Of a stretch of DNA of 41,948 bases, positions 1 through 8,207 are shown one piece after another. The stretch spans positions 1-41,948 of the forward strand of contig CALVCB010000013.1 in assembly GCA_944325965.1 (NCBI GenBank), written 5' to 3'. The notes under the pieces are model-generated. The model was not told the DNA's origin. It worked only from the letters and a program-made list of their open reading frames with translations, and ran no database searches. Numbering within the stretch: position 1 is the stretch's first letter; each line of letters starts with the position of its first letter. A program made the position numbers and the translations under genes. Origin of the DNA: an uncultured Bacteroidales bacterium (lineage in GTDB: Bacteria; Bacteroidota; Bacteroidia; Bacteroidales; UBA932).

Positions 1-279
1 CAGAACGTGCTGTTCATCGTATTCCGACTGGCGGGACTATACACACAGGTGGAATACCGGACCTCGCGTGGCCGGATTGACCTTGTGCTCCAGACTGCCG
101 ACTACATCTACGTCATGGAGTTCAAATTAGACGGAAGTGCCGAGGAGGCCATTAAGCAAATCGAGGAGAAACAGTATGCGCTTCCGTTCGCATCCGACCC
201 CCGAAAACTATTCGAGATAGGAGTGAATTTCTCATCGCAGGCACGGAATATTGACAGGTGGATTGTGAAAGAAAGTTAA
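1..279 (+). CDS. DUF1703-type AAA-ATPase/PD-(D/E)XK nuclease, C-terminal fragment (5' cut by window edge)
   Basis: The reading frame is open from base 1 and ends at TAA 277-279, so only the last ~92 residues are visible and the true start lies outside the window. The visible part is the PD-(D/E)XK nuclease-like domain that closes the Bacteroidota 'AAA-ATPase-like plus DUF1703' proteins: GRIDLVL supplies the acidic residue and MEFK the E-x-K pair of the fold, followed by the family signature of a K-x-YA-PF segment and IGVNFS...RNI-W near the end. These proteins occur in many copies in Bacteroidales genomes; their function is unproven and a role in DNA metabolism or element defence is only inferred. 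The next gene begins 11 bp downstream and may be read through from it. Family call is confident; function is not. Confidence 0.8.
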   Translation, partial: QNVLFIVFRLAGLYTQVEYRTSRGRIDLVLQTADYIYVMEFKLDGSAEEAIKQIEEKQYALPFASDPRKLFEIGVNFSSQARNIDRWIVKES

Positions 280-290
280 TTCGATAATTT

Positions 291-1358
291 ATGTACAGGA
301 ACTACAAAATTGTCTGTGTAACGCCTGCTGGACGCAGACGTTATATGCAATATCTTATACCTCAAATCATAACATCTGACATCATTGACAGATACGACAT
401 CTGGATAAATACAGTCAATAAAGAGGACATATACTTCTTCAAAAAACTTTCTGAAAAATATCCCGTAATAAATCTCGTATGGCAGCCAGATGGAGAGGTA
501 AACGGGAACATGACAATCAATGCTTTCTATAAAAAATGCATAGAGGATGACTGCATATACTTCAAACTGGATGATGACATAGTCTGGATGGAACCAGGAC
601 TGATTAAGAAAATGGTTGACTTCAGAATAGACAATCCGGACTATTTCCTTGTCTCGCCATTGGTCATAAACAATGCTTTGTGTACCTACATTCTTGAAGT
701 AAAGGGCCTTATAAAATTACGCGGCTATATGGATGCATCTGCCAGCCACAGCATTTTGTGGAGAAGCGGCACTTTTGCCTCCAGTCTGCATGACTGGTTT
801 ATAAGGCAATGGCTTCTTACAGGAAAATATGCAGACCTACACTGCGGGAAATTCGAGATCGGGATGACACGGTTCTCCATCAACGCCATATTGTGGTTCG
901 GAAGCCAGATGAAAGCCTTCGGAGGAATCATTCCTGATAATCCTGGCGATGACGAAGAATTCCTTTCCTGCATCTACCCGGCAAGCACAGGGAAATGCAA
1001 CTGCGTAAACGGTGATGCCATAGTGTCGCATTTTGCTTTCTTCACACAGAGAAGACAGCTTGACAGGGAGTCTGTACTGGAGCGGTACGGGAAATATCTT
1101 CACATGGTGTGGAATAATGATGATGAACTCAAGTCTGCTGGCAGGTTCATTCAGGAGACCATGATGGAGATTGAAGCAGAACGGGAACGGATTCAGGAAA
1201 TGGATATCCCATATGTGGAAGCCGTCCATGTAAAGCGCAGGAAATCTTTTGTGGAAATACGTGAAAATCTCCTCATGTCAATACTTCCGGCAAAGATCTA
1301 CAACCATAGGCAGGAGTCAAGGGCCGAAAGAAAAAACAGAAAGCTTATAATAATGTGA
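291..1358 (+). CDS. Putative GT-A-type glycosyltransferase with DDD motif
   Basis: This 355-residue protein probably transfers a sugar from a nucleotide donor in the cytoplasm during surface-glycan assembly. The N-terminus (KIVCVTPAGRRRYMQYLIPQI) opens like a GT-A strand-helix, and the segment YFKLDDDIVWME (about residues 90-101) is a typical DXD metal/nucleotide-sugar site. No signal peptide or clear membrane segment is visible, and the last ~50 residues are rich in Arg/Lys (RKSF, RAERKNRK), which could favour contact with the inner membrane. It starts 11 bp after the DUF1703 gene and ends 21 bp before the stop of the convergent DUF4422 gene. I recognise the fold and the metal motif but not a specific family or substrate. 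A/T-rich third positions set it apart from the Stealth and GT92 genes further on. Confidence 0.7.
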   Translation: MYRNYKIVCVTPAGRRRYMQYLIPQIITSDIIDRYDIWINTVNKEDIYFFKKLSEKYPVINLVWQPDGEVNGNMTINAFYKKCIEDDCIYFKLDDDIVWMEPGLIKKMVDFRIDNPDYFLVSPLVINNALCTYILEVKGLIKLRGYMDASASHSILWRSGTFASSLHDWFIRQWLLTGKYADLHCGKFEIGMTRFSINAILWFGSQMKAFGGIIPDNPGDDEEFLSCIYPASTGKCNCVNGDAIVSHFAFFTQRRQLDRESVLERYGKYLHMVWNNDDELKSAGRFIQETMMEIEAERERIQEMDIPYVEAVHVKRRKSFVEIRENLLMSILPAKIYNHRQESRAERKNRKLIIM

Positions 1359-1379
1359 ATCAGATGAATTAATGCATTT

Positions 1380-2141
1380 CTATATCTGGCTCACTACCAT
1401 ACAGATGGGTCTGTACGCTGTTTTCAGCCTGTTGTGATAGCAGTATACATTCAAAAGGCGTTCAGCAAGAAACCCGAAGACCCTCCTCTGGTATGGATCA
1501 TCAGAAATCACCATATTCTGTTCTGCGTGTGACATTATGTTGAATAGCCAATTGCAGTAGTTGTCGAAAATATTCCATCTGGTGATGAACATGTTGCATT
1601 CCGACAGTCTGCATGTATTGTTCATTATATGGTCGAAACTGCGCAAATATTCAGGAAAAAGTTCACTGATGACTTTTCGGGCCACTTCAAGGTCGGCTGA
1701 ACTATGGCAGGATATGTACTGTTCCGCTATGCTCATCGGGAACTGTTCCGGCTGAGCAAGTATGATATCATTATGCTTGAGTATTCTCCTGATTTCCGTA
1801 TCCGTGACTTTGTTGCTGCTCCAGTCCTTTACTTTTACAGTGACTTTCTTTCCAGAAAGACCATGCATATAGTCCACGAATTTGAAACTGAAGAATCTCC
1901 TGTAGTGGTAAAGTCCGATATATTCAGTGTCCTGAAGATTCTTCCAGGCCCAGTACAAGGCTGTAAGCTCGCAGTAGTTCGGGTTCTTCCTGCTAATGTT
2001 GCCACCTGTATCATCGCCCTGCATTCCGAAATCCATACCGGAGACCGCCTTGCCGCAGTGAATCGGCAGCAATATCCCGGATTCCGGTATGTTACACTGT
2101 TTGTGGCAGCAGACCAATATTTTCGTTACAGTCCTATTCAT
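1380..2141 (-). CDS. DUF4422 domain protein (capsule-type glycosyltransferase)
   Basis: This 253-residue protein matches the DUF4422 family of polysaccharide-cluster proteins, which are treated as glycosyltransferases. The family marks are all there: ILVCCHKQC near the start, PIHCGKA, the segment GDDTGGNISRKN, and the block YCELTALYWAWKN followed by GLYHYRRFF. It is a soluble cytoplasmic protein by sequence. The start ATG (2141-2139) overlaps the TGA stop of glf as ATGA, so the two are translationally coupled and should be made together. It is the last gene of the leftward unit RgpF-like - glf - DUF4422 and faces the glycosyltransferase at 291. The pairing with Glf suggests, as an inference only, that it might use a galactofuranose donor. 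Confidence 0.85.
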   Translation of the reverse strand: MNRTVTKILVCCHKQCNIPESGILLPIHCGKAVSGMDFGMQGDDTGGNISRKNPNYCELTALYWAWKNLQDTEYIGLYHYRRFFSFKFVDYMHGLSGKKVTVKVKDWSSNKVTDTEIRRILKHNDIILAQPEQFPMSIAEQYISCHSSADLEVARKVISELFPEYLRSFDHIMNNTCRLSECNMFITRWNIFDNYCNWLFNIMSHAEQNMVISDDPYQRRVFGFLAERLLNVYCYHNRLKTAYRPICMVVSQI

Positions 2142-3265
2142 TGTATGTCCAAATGCAGAACTTTGTTTATTATGTGGTGCATATCATAGTATCTGTACTC
2201 CGCAAGCCTGCCTCCGAATATCGTATAGGGTTCCATATCGGCAAGTTGCTTATACTGTAAGTACAGTCTGCTGTTTTTCCCGTCATTAACCGGGTAATAT
2301 GGCTCCATTCCTGTTTTCCATTCAGTAGAATATTCTCTGGAAATGACTGTGACAGGGATTCTGTCCACATCGTCACCGAAATACTCGAAATGCTTGTGCT
2401 CAATGACCCTCGTATACGGGATGTCACGGCTCGTGAAGTTCACTACGGCATTCCCCTGATAGTTGCTGCATTCATGCAGCTCCTCTTCGAAGCGTACGGT
2501 CCTGTACTCCAGATGCCCGAGCCGGTAGCCGAAATATTCGTCTATCTGCCCTGTGAATACCTTCCGGAGGGCTACGGAATCCCATTGTTCCCTGTTTGAG
2601 AAATAGTCAACACCAGTCTTTACTTCTGTCCCTTCAAGCAGCTTGCCGATCAGTCTGTTGTACCCTCCGACAGGGATTCCCTGGTATTTATCGTTGAAAT
2701 AATTGTTGTCAAATACAAATCTTACAGGCAGTCTTTTGATTATGAAAGCCGGAAGTTCCCTGCAGTCCCGGCCCCATTGCTTTTCCGTATACCCTTTGAT
2801 CAGTGTTTCGTAGATGTCCTTCCCGACAAGCACGAGAGCCTGTTCTTCAAGATTGCGTGGTTCTGCGGCATTTTCATCATGCATCCTTTGAAGTGCTTCC
2901 TGCCTCTGTTGCCCGATCTTTGCTGCTGCTTCAGCCGGTGTTCTTACTCCCCACATCTGGTGGAATGTGTTCATGTTGAAAGGAAGGTTGAACAGTTTTC
3001 CGTTGAAATCTGCTACAGGGGAATTGGTGTACCTGTTGAACTCCACCAGAGAATTCAAAAAATCCCATACATCCTTGTCGGAAGTATGGAAAATATGCGC
3101 TCCGTATTTGTGGACATTGATGCCTTCCGTACAGCTGCAGTAAATGTTACCGCCGGTGTGGGGGCGTTTTTCTATCACAAGGCATCTTTTCCCTTTCATG
3201 CGGGCCCTGTAGGCGAATGTGGCCCCGAACAGTCCGGCCCCTATTATAAGATAATCGTACTTCAT
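2138..3265 (-). CDS. glf: UDP-galactopyranose mutase
   Basis: Glf interconverts UDP-galactopyranose and UDP-galactofuranose with reduced FAD in the cytoplasm, supplying galactofuranose for surface glycans. The 375-residue length is normal for the bacterial enzyme. The N-terminal MKYDYLIIGAGLFGA is the dinucleotide-binding beta-alpha-beta with GxGxxG, followed by the acidic residue of VIEKRPHTGGN; NVHKYGAHIFHT and FNLPFNMNTF are family signatures, and YTEKQWG and RIPVG-type segments line the active site. I chose ATG 3265-3263 because it gives the family N-terminus; a longer in-frame TTG start at 3277 adds four residues without similarity. It overlaps the downstream DUF4422 gene by 4 bp and follows the RgpF-like gene by about 40 bp, consistent with one operon. 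Confidence 0.95.
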   Translation of the reverse strand: MKYDYLIIGAGLFGATFAYRARMKGKRCLVIEKRPHTGGNIYCSCTEGINVHKYGAHIFHTSDKDVWDFLNSLVEFNRYTNSPVADFNGKLFNLPFNMNTFHQMWGVRTPAEAAAKIGQQRQEALQRMHDENAAEPRNLEEQALVLVGKDIYETLIKGYTEKQWGRDCRELPAFIIKRLPVRFVFDNNYFNDKYQGIPVGGYNRLIGKLLEGTEVKTGVDYFSNREQWDSVALRKVFTGQIDEYFGYRLGHLEYRTVRFEEELHECSNYQGNAVVNFTSRDIPYTRVIEHKHFEYFGDDVDRIPVTVISREYSTEWKTGMEPYYPVNDGKNSRLYLQYKQLADMEPYTIFGGRLAEYRYYDMHHIINKVLHLDIQ

Positions 3266-3305
3266 AAGGTGTTCCAAAGGTTAAGTAGTAAATCCGGTCC
3301 GGAAA

Positions 3306-4214
3306 TCAGCCTTTCGGACTGTGTCTTTTATCTGTCTGCATGCCGGACTTTCTTTTCATGCGTCCGGTCAGTCTGATACGGACCCCCAGGACCGTGAGAT
3401 ACTTGTACCTGTTCTCGCCGATTCTTTTTATGGAGAAGAGCCAGTTCATAACAGGCTGGGAGTATTCTTTTATCCTGATATAGCATGAGCGTCTCCTGTC
3501 AGTGACCACTGTCTTCACGGTATAGGAATACTGGCTAGGCACCATTGAAAGTATCCTCTCGTACACATGCGCCATAGAGCCGTCTGACCCGGTCCTTGCC
3601 TCCGTGCTGAAAATATCCTCGGAAATCATGTCTGACTGCAGGAACTTGTAAAGTCCCGCCCGGGCGATGAACATTGTCCCGGCGCAGAAATTCTCGTTGT
3701 TTATCTTGAACCCGAGCCTTTCCAGTTCCGCATCAAGCATTGTCGCGTCTTCAGGCAGGGATTTCGATATCTTCTTGTACATCCAGTCGCTGCACATGAG
3801 CCCGAGCCTGTCGTTTTTCCGGAAAGTGTCCATCAGCCATCTGAAATGTTTCTTGTTCTTGAGCAGGGAGTCGACAAGCTCGTTCCTCCACTGGTATCCC
3901 GACAACTTGACCCCGTTTATCTTTTTATATACGTTCCTCCTGTTCTTGGTATGCAGCTTCACCACCAGGTCATATCTGTCAATGTCCACTGATTTAATGA
4001 CCTTGATGAAGGGCCATATGTCGTATCCGCGGTTGCCTGTCTCTATGTAATGTACCCTGGTGCCGAGTCTGCAGAACACTTTTTCTATTTCGGGGTCATG
4101 CCTGGCCTCGGTGATGAAAAGCTCCCAGTCGCATCCACTGATATTGGACAGTTTATACAGGAAATAGATCATCTGATCATAATAGTATATGTGAAGATGA
4201 ACCAGGACTTTCAT
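3306..4214 (-). CDS. Rhamnan-synthesis F (RgpF)-like protein, copy 1
   Basis: This 302-residue protein belongs to the RgpF family (rhamnan synthesis F), glycosyltransferase-like proteins found in polysaccharide clusters. Visible marks are the opening MKVLVHLHIYYYDQ, the 'LFITEA' strand, the central ETGNRGYDIWPFIKVI segment and the VVKLHTKN motif, then the FCAGTMFIAR segment in the second half. Its C-terminal tail is basic (RMKRKS). It is the first gene of the leftward unit leading to glf and DUF4422. A TAACTTTG -7 element lies upstream at 4260-4253. It is a paralogue of the gene at 4362-5234: the two align end to end with the same motifs, yet this copy has G/C-rich wobble positions while the other is A/T-rich. 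The acceptor sugar is unknown. Confidence 0.85.
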   Translation of the reverse strand: MKVLVHLHIYYYDQMIYFLYKLSNISGCDWELFITEARHDPEIEKVFCRLGTRVHYIETGNRGYDIWPFIKVIKSVDIDRYDLVVKLHTKNRRNVYKKINGVKLSGYQWRNELVDSLLKNKKHFRWLMDTFRKNDRLGLMCSDWMYKKISKSLPEDATMLDAELERLGFKINNENFCAGTMFIARAGLYKFLQSDMISEDIFSTEARTGSDGSMAHVYERILSMVPSQYSYTVKTVVTDRRRSCYIRIKEYSQPVMNWLFSIKRIGENRYKYLTVLGVRIRLTGRMKRKSGMQTDKRHSPKG

Positions 4215-4252
4215 TTCAGTTGACGGATTTGGACTTTTCTGCTCGGACTTGC

Positions 4253-4260
4253 CAAAGTTA
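4253..4260 (-). promoter_or_regulatory. Bacteroidota-type -7 element upstream of RgpF-like copy 1
   Basis: On the minus strand the sequence reads TAACTTTG, a full match to TAnnTTTG. No TTTG lies at the expected 18-20 nt upstream, so only the -7 half is supported. Transcription would begin near 4248, giving a leader of about 35 nt before the ATG at 4214. Confidence 0.45.
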
Positions 4261-4361
4261 AGTTAAATCTATGCAAAAATAGAGATTTTGGACAATCTTA
4301 ACAACAATTCTGCATAAGATGAAAGCCAGTCCGGCAATAAAAAGCTGTCCGGTTTATACAA

Positions 4362-5234
4362 TCACATCTGATTTTCACGAATCTTAATCCTGATTCCTAA
4401 AACCGTAAGATACTTTACCCGGTCTTCCCCTACGCATGATATAGAAAAAAGCCATCTTAATACAGGACCGGTGAAATTTGTAAATCTGATGCATGCCGAC
4501 CTGAACCTGTTTGTCACTATGGTCTTTACAGTGTAGGAGTATTCAAACGGGACCATTGACAGTATCCTTTCATAAACATGGGCCATTGAACTTGATAAGC
4601 CTGATGTCCCTGTCCTCGCCTCCCCCTCAAAAAGAGAGGATGATATTTTGTCCGATTGAAGAAACCTGAACAAGCAGATTCTTGCTATGAACATTGTCCC
4701 TGCACAAAAATAATCTCCAGTATACCTGAATCCAAGCCGTTTTATTTCATTTTGGAGCATAGACAAGTCCTCCCTGTGGTTATTCGACCTCTTTACGTAA
4801 AGCCAGTCGCTGCATACAAGCCCGAGCCTGTTATCAAGTTTGAACATGTTCAGGAGTTTAAAAAAATGTGCCTTGCTGCGTAAAAGAGAATCAACAAGCT
4901 CGTCCCTCCACCGGTGATATTTGAGACTGAATCCGTTGATTCTGGCCTCTGTGTCACGCTTGTTTTTTGTATGTAATTTCATGACCAGGTCATAGTCTTC
5001 TGTATTAACGGATTTGATAACCGCAATAAATGGCCATATGTCATATCCTATATTTCCCGTTTCAAGATAATGGGGTATAATTTCCAAACTGCTGAATGCA
5101 TTCTCTATATCCCTGTTGTGCTGCGCCTCCGTTATGAAAAGATCCCAGTCGACACCGGTTACATTGGCCAGTTTTTCCAGAAAATAGTTAACCTGATCAT
5201 AATAATAGATATGCAAATGTACAAGCAGCCTCAT
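4362..5234 (-). CDS. Rhamnan-synthesis F (RgpF)-like protein, copy 2
   Basis: This 290-residue protein is a second RgpF-family member, colinear with copy 1: MRLLVHLHIYYYDQ, LFITEAQHN, LETGNIGYDIWPFIAVIKSV, VMKLHTKN, YFCAGTMFIAR and a terminal YLTVLGIRIKI. Roughly half of the residues match copy 1 by eye, concentrated in these motifs. It is separated from copy 1 by 147 bp and has its own two-part promoter, so it can be expressed independently. Codons are clearly more A/T-rich than in copy 1, which argues against a recent in-place duplication and for separate acquisition or long divergence. It lacks the basic C-terminal tail of copy 1. The role is inferred to be sugar transfer in glycan assembly; the substrate is unknown. 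Confidence 0.83.
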   Translation of the reverse strand: MRLLVHLHIYYYDQVNYFLEKLANVTGVDWDLFITEAQHNRDIENAFSSLEIIPHYLETGNIGYDIWPFIAVIKSVNTEDYDLVMKLHTKNKRDTEARINGFSLKYHRWRDELVDSLLRSKAHFFKLLNMFKLDNRLGLVCSDWLYVKRSNNHREDLSMLQNEIKRLGFRYTGDYFCAGTMFIARICLFRFLQSDKISSSLFEGEARTGTSGLSSSMAHVYERILSMVPFEYSYTVKTIVTNRFRSACIRFTNFTGPVLRWLFSISCVGEDRVKYLTVLGIRIKIRENQM

Positions 5235-5256
5235 CTTTTGTGAATATAAGCTTTTA

Positions 5257-5286
5257 CAAAGTTAACATTAAATGAAAAAAAGCAAA
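5257..5286 (-). promoter_or_regulatory. Bacteroidota promoter (-33/-7) for RgpF-like copy 2
   Basis: Read on the minus strand, TTTG at 5286-5283 is followed after 18 nt by TAACTTTG at 5264-5257, close to the TTTG-N19-TAnnTTTG consensus of the primary Bacteroidota sigma factor. Predicted transcription start is near 5252, about 18 nt ahead of the ATG at 5234. Confidence 0.7.
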
Positions 5287-5392
5287 TCTGCTTACAGTCA
5301 CATAAATAAAAAAAACAGATTATTCCGGCTTACAGACAAGAAAATATCACGTACAAAAAACGGCCCGGAGCCCGATATTATTGAAAAAGGCT

Positions 5393-5400
5393 TAACTTTG
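5393..5400 (+). promoter_or_regulatory. Candidate -7 element for the Stealth-GT92-DUF5672 unit
   Basis: TAACTTTG matches TAnnTTTG exactly on the plus strand, but no TTTG is found 18-20 nt upstream. If used, it would give a long leader of about 135 nt before the ATG at 5540. Confidence 0.4.
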
Positions 5401-5539
5401 CAATCAAAGGAAGAGCAGTCAAAGCATGAAAATTAAATATCGATTATTCCATATGCCGGATTTTGATAAAATATTTTTCTGAAAAAACGCAAACCAATTA
5501 AGCATGACACGGCTCTATTTATCATGAAATAGCAATCAT

Positions 5540-6532
5540 ATGGATATAGATTTTGTAATCACATGGGTGAATATGGACGACCCCCGGTGGCAGGCTGAGT
5601 TCGCGAAGTACTCCGGCAACAGGGAGAACACGAAGAACGGTGTATCAAAAGCCCGTTTCCGCGACTACGGATTTCTGAAGTACTGGTTCCGCGGAGTGGA
5701 GAAATTCGCCCCGTGGGTACGGAAGATACATTTTGTTACAAGCGGGCAGAAACCGGAATGGCTCGATACGGACAACCCGAAGATCCACCTTGTAGACCAC
5801 AAGGACTATATCCCGGAGCAGTTCCTTCCCACCTACAACTCTGTGGTAATAGAACGCTACATCCATAAGATACCCGGACTGGCGGAACATTTCGTATATT
5901 TTAACGACGACTTCTATATCATACAGCCGGTCGGACAGGAGAGGTTCTTCCGGAACGGCCTGCCCTGCGACATCGCAGCCTTCCAGTACAACCCGGGCTG
6001 GTCGCAATGGTACAGGCGTATCAGGAACAACCTTAAAATCATCAACCGCCATTTCGACAAGAAAGAGGTGATGGCCAAGTTCCACGACAAATGGTTCGAC
6101 AAGAGCTACGGCTCCAGGGCAAGATGGAACTATATCCTGAAGCCATACGGCAAATTCATCACCCTGCGCACCCCGCACAACGCGCAGCCTTACCTGAAAA
6201 CCACTTTCGAAGAGGTCTGGGAAGCCGCAGGCAAAGAGCTGACCGAGACATCGGTCAACCGGTTCCGCGCCCTGGACGATTACACCCCGGAGCTTTTCAG
6301 GACATGGCAGATTTGCCGGGGAAATTTCGAGCCCTACAATACCTACCGGGATACAAAGATGTTCCCTCTCATGGTCCGTCCAAGGCAGGCCGTCAAGGCA
6401 ATCTACGGACAATCATATTCACTGGTCTGCCTCAACGACAATGTGCACATCCGCAATTACGCACGGGTGATGGAGAACATCAGCAGCGCCTTCGGGCATA
6501 TCCTGCCTGAAAAATCCGGCTTTGAACTTTAA
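5540..6532 (+). CDS. Stealth-family hexose-1-phosphate transferase (capsular polysaccharide phosphotransferase)
   Basis: Stealth proteins transfer sugar-1-phosphate units from nucleotide sugars to make phosphodiester-linked glycans such as capsules. This 330-residue protein shows the conserved regions in order: CR1 at the N-terminus (MDIDFVITWVN, then D-P-W), CR2 at about residues 39-130 (RFRDYGFLKYWFRGVEKFAPWVRKI, FVTSGQKPEWL, TYNSVVIE, HFVYFNDDFYI), and later segments with HN-QPY and ND..HIRNY resembling CR3/CR4. The NDD motif of CR2 is intact. It has no signal peptide and should act in the cytoplasm. The GT92-like gene follows after 14 bp and DUF5672 after that, so the three form one unit. 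Third positions are G/C-rich, unlike DUF5672. The donor sugar cannot be read from the sequence. Confidence 0.9.
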   Translation: MDIDFVITWVNMDDPRWQAEFAKYSGNRENTKNGVSKARFRDYGFLKYWFRGVEKFAPWVRKIHFVTSGQKPEWLDTDNPKIHLVDHKDYIPEQFLPTYNSVVIERYIHKIPGLAEHFVYFNDDFYIIQPVGQERFFRNGLPCDIAAFQYNPGWSQWYRRIRNNLKIINRHFDKKEVMAKFHDKWFDKSYGSRARWNYILKPYGKFITLRTPHNAQPYLKTTFEEVWEAAGKELTETSVNRFRALDDYTPELFRTWQICRGNFEPYNTYRDTKMFPLMVRPRQAVKAIYGQSYSLVCLNDNVHIRNYARVMENISSAFGHILPEKSGFEL

Positions 6533-6546
6533 GTTGCATACAGCCT

Positions 6547-7419
6547 ATGAACAAAGTACTTGCAGAAATCATAGCGGGAGTCATCCCTCAAAAGATGGAA
6601 CGTAACAGATGGCGAGGTATCCTGCGCTACGGCCTTTTCAATGCCCTGAAACTGAAGCGCCGCCTTAAGAACGACCATACCCCGCCCCGCTATTATCTGG
6701 CGGTATGTGCAATAGCAAAGAATGAAGGCCCCTACTTCAGTGAATGGATAGAATGGCACCGGTCAAAGGGAGTAGAGAAGTTCTATGTCTACGACAACGG
6801 CAGTACGGACGGAACGAGGGAGATACTCGACCCGTATATAGAATCAGGACTTGTAGACTATACCTGGTTCCCGGGACAGAAACGTCAGCTGGAAGCATAT
6901 GATGATTGTTTCGACCGCCATAGGCTGGAAGCCCGCTGGATCGCCGTAATTGATCTGGACGAATTCATTGTACCTGTCAAGGACAGGACAATCCCTGATT
7001 TTTTGCACCGCATGGAAAAATTCTCATCTATTGAAATCAACTGGCTCATATATGGCAGCAGCGGAGCTAAAACACGTATGCCGGGAAACATAATGGAACG
7101 ATTCCGGAGACATTCTGTCCCTGACCACATCCTGAACCGGCATGTCAAAAGCATTGCCGACCCACGCCGCGTCTGCACCATGACCGGGTGCCATGAAGCA
7201 GCCCGCCTCTCAGGTCTTGCCGCAGACTCTCACGGCATACCTTTGAAAGAAGGGTTCAGAGACAGGGTACCACAGCAGGATGTAATACGGATCAACCACT
7301 ACGCAGTGAAATCATATGAGGAATTCCTTTCCAAGAGATCACGAGGCCGGGCGCGCGTAAACAGCTTGCGGGATATGAGTTACTTCGAACAGTATGATCT
7401 AAATGACATAAAAGAATAA
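6547..7419 (+). CDS. GT92/GT2-like glycosyltransferase
   Basis: This 290-residue protein is a glycosyltransferase of the GT92 (DUF23)/Glyco_tranf_2_4 type. The core reads AVCAIAKNEGPYFSEWIEWHRSKGVEKFYVYDNGSTDGT (about residues 56-96), which is the nucleotide-sugar-binding half, followed by the metal motif WIAVIDLDEFIVP near residues 132-145. HYAVKSYEEFLSKRSRGR near the C-terminus is the usual closing motif of these enzymes. It lies 14 bp after the Stealth gene and 5 bp before DUF5672, so co-transcription is very likely. It has no membrane segment and should act in the cytoplasm on a lipid- or protein-linked glycan. The sugar and acceptor are unknown. Confidence 0.88.
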   Translation: MNKVLAEIIAGVIPQKMERNRWRGILRYGLFNALKLKRRLKNDHTPPRYYLAVCAIAKNEGPYFSEWIEWHRSKGVEKFYVYDNGSTDGTREILDPYIESGLVDYTWFPGQKRQLEAYDDCFDRHRLEARWIAVIDLDEFIVPVKDRTIPDFLHRMEKFSSIEINWLIYGSSGAKTRMPGNIMERFRRHSVPDHILNRHVKSIADPRRVCTMTGCHEAARLSGLAADSHGIPLKEGFRDRVPQQDVIRINHYAVKSYEEFLSKRSRGRARVNSLRDMSYFEQYDLNDIKE

Positions 7420-7424
7420 GCCAA

Positions 7425-8207
7425 ATGAATATGCCTGATAACCTTGTAAAGGTAATTGTTCCTGTTTACAGGAATTCATTGAATACATTTGAGCGGATTT
7501 CATTAACTCAGAACAGACGGACTCTCGGAGCATATCCTTTTGTTTTCATACATCCGGAAGGACTGGATATAAGTCCGCTGATGAATGAATTTCCAGGGTG
7601 CGGAGAAAAAGTTTTTAATGATTCGTATTTCCGCGGCATTTCCGGCTATAATCTCCTTATGTTGTCTTCGGATTTCTACAGGTCTTTTTCCGACACACAA
7701 TATTTGCTGATATGCCAACTGGATGCGTATGTGTTCAGGGATGAGCTTGTTTACTGGTGTAAAAAAGGATACGACTACATTGGTGCGCCGTGGCCTGTTT
7801 CAGAATTTTACCGGTTACCGTTTTTCAAGCAGTGGCGCAAGACTTTTCACAGCAAATGGCGTACGGAAAAAGATTTCAAAGTGGGAAACGGCGGATTTTC
7901 TTTACGTAAAGTGTCAAGCCATCTAAAAGTTACTGAGCGACTTCGGGATGCAATTGACACCCATCTTTCAAAAAAGGGATTCTCTTCCAACGAAGACCTT
8001 TTCTTTGCCCTTGAGGTCAACAAGCTTGGTATGGATTTTTCCTACCCTTCCTATAAGGAAGCCCTACAATTCAGCTTTGACAAATATCCTGCCCTCTGTT
8101 ATAAGGAGAACGGATATTGCCTGCCTTTCGGCTGCCATGCATGGTATAAAGAAAAGGCAAAGAAATTCTGGTTCCCAATCATATGTCCATCTCTAATTTC
8201 CGTCTGA
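7425..8207 (+). CDS. DUF5672 domain protein (putative glycosyltransferase)
   Basis: This 260-residue protein matches DUF5672, a family found in glycan clusters of Bacteroidota and Proteobacteria and thought to hold glycosyltransferases. Visible marks are VKVIVPVYRN, the central YLLICQLDAYVFRDEL (a D-x-D-like acidic pair), YDYIGAPWP and KVGNGGFSLRK, then SSNEDLFFAL. It starts 5 bp after the GT92-like gene; a second ATG two codons in could also be used. Its 3' end overlaps the 3' end of the opposing gene at 8179-8961 by 29 bp, tail to tail. Its codons are more A/T-rich than those of the two upstream genes of the same unit, which suggests that this operon was put together from pieces of different origin. 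Confidence 0.85.
   Translation: MNMPDNLVKVIVPVYRNSLNTFERISLTQNRRTLGAYPFVFIHPEGLDISPLMNEFPGCGEKVFNDSYFRGISGYNLLMLSSDFYRSFSDTQYLLICQLDAYVFRDELVYWCKKGYDYIGAPWPVSEFYRLPFFKQWRKTFHSKWRTEKDFKVGNGGFSLRKVSSHLKVTERLRDAIDTHLSKKGFSSNEDLFFALEVNKLGMDFSYPSYKEALQFSFDKYPALCYKENGYCLPFGCHAWYKEKAKKFWFPIICPSLISV

Larger units (their letters stand above)
5235..5539. other. 305-bp A/T-rich intergenic region between divergent glycan units
   Basis: This gap separates the leftward RgpF-like gene and the rightward Stealth gene. It contains the leftward two-part promoter at 5286-5257 and, on the plus strand, a TAACTTTG -7 element at 5393-5400 without a good -33 partner. A start there would leave a ~135-nt leader before the Stealth gene at 5540. 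Within that leader is an 18-codon ORF at 5426-5482 (MKIKYRLFHMPDFDKIFF). I see no terminator hairpin, repeat or RNA gene in the rest. Confidence 0.55.

Noticed and set aside
3266-3277. Longer glf start at TTG 3277
   Set aside because: It adds only four residues before the highly typical MKYDYLIIGAG N-terminus; ATG 3265 is the better start.
4321-4361. Possible terminator after RgpF-like copy 2 with two GTCCGG segments
   Set aside because: The two segments are direct, not inverted, repeats, so they do not form a convincing stem.
5645-6412. 255-codon open frame on the minus strand inside the Stealth gene
   Set aside because: It is the shadow of a G/C-rich coding gene on the plus strand; its translation shows no family motifs, whereas the plus frame has all Stealth regions.
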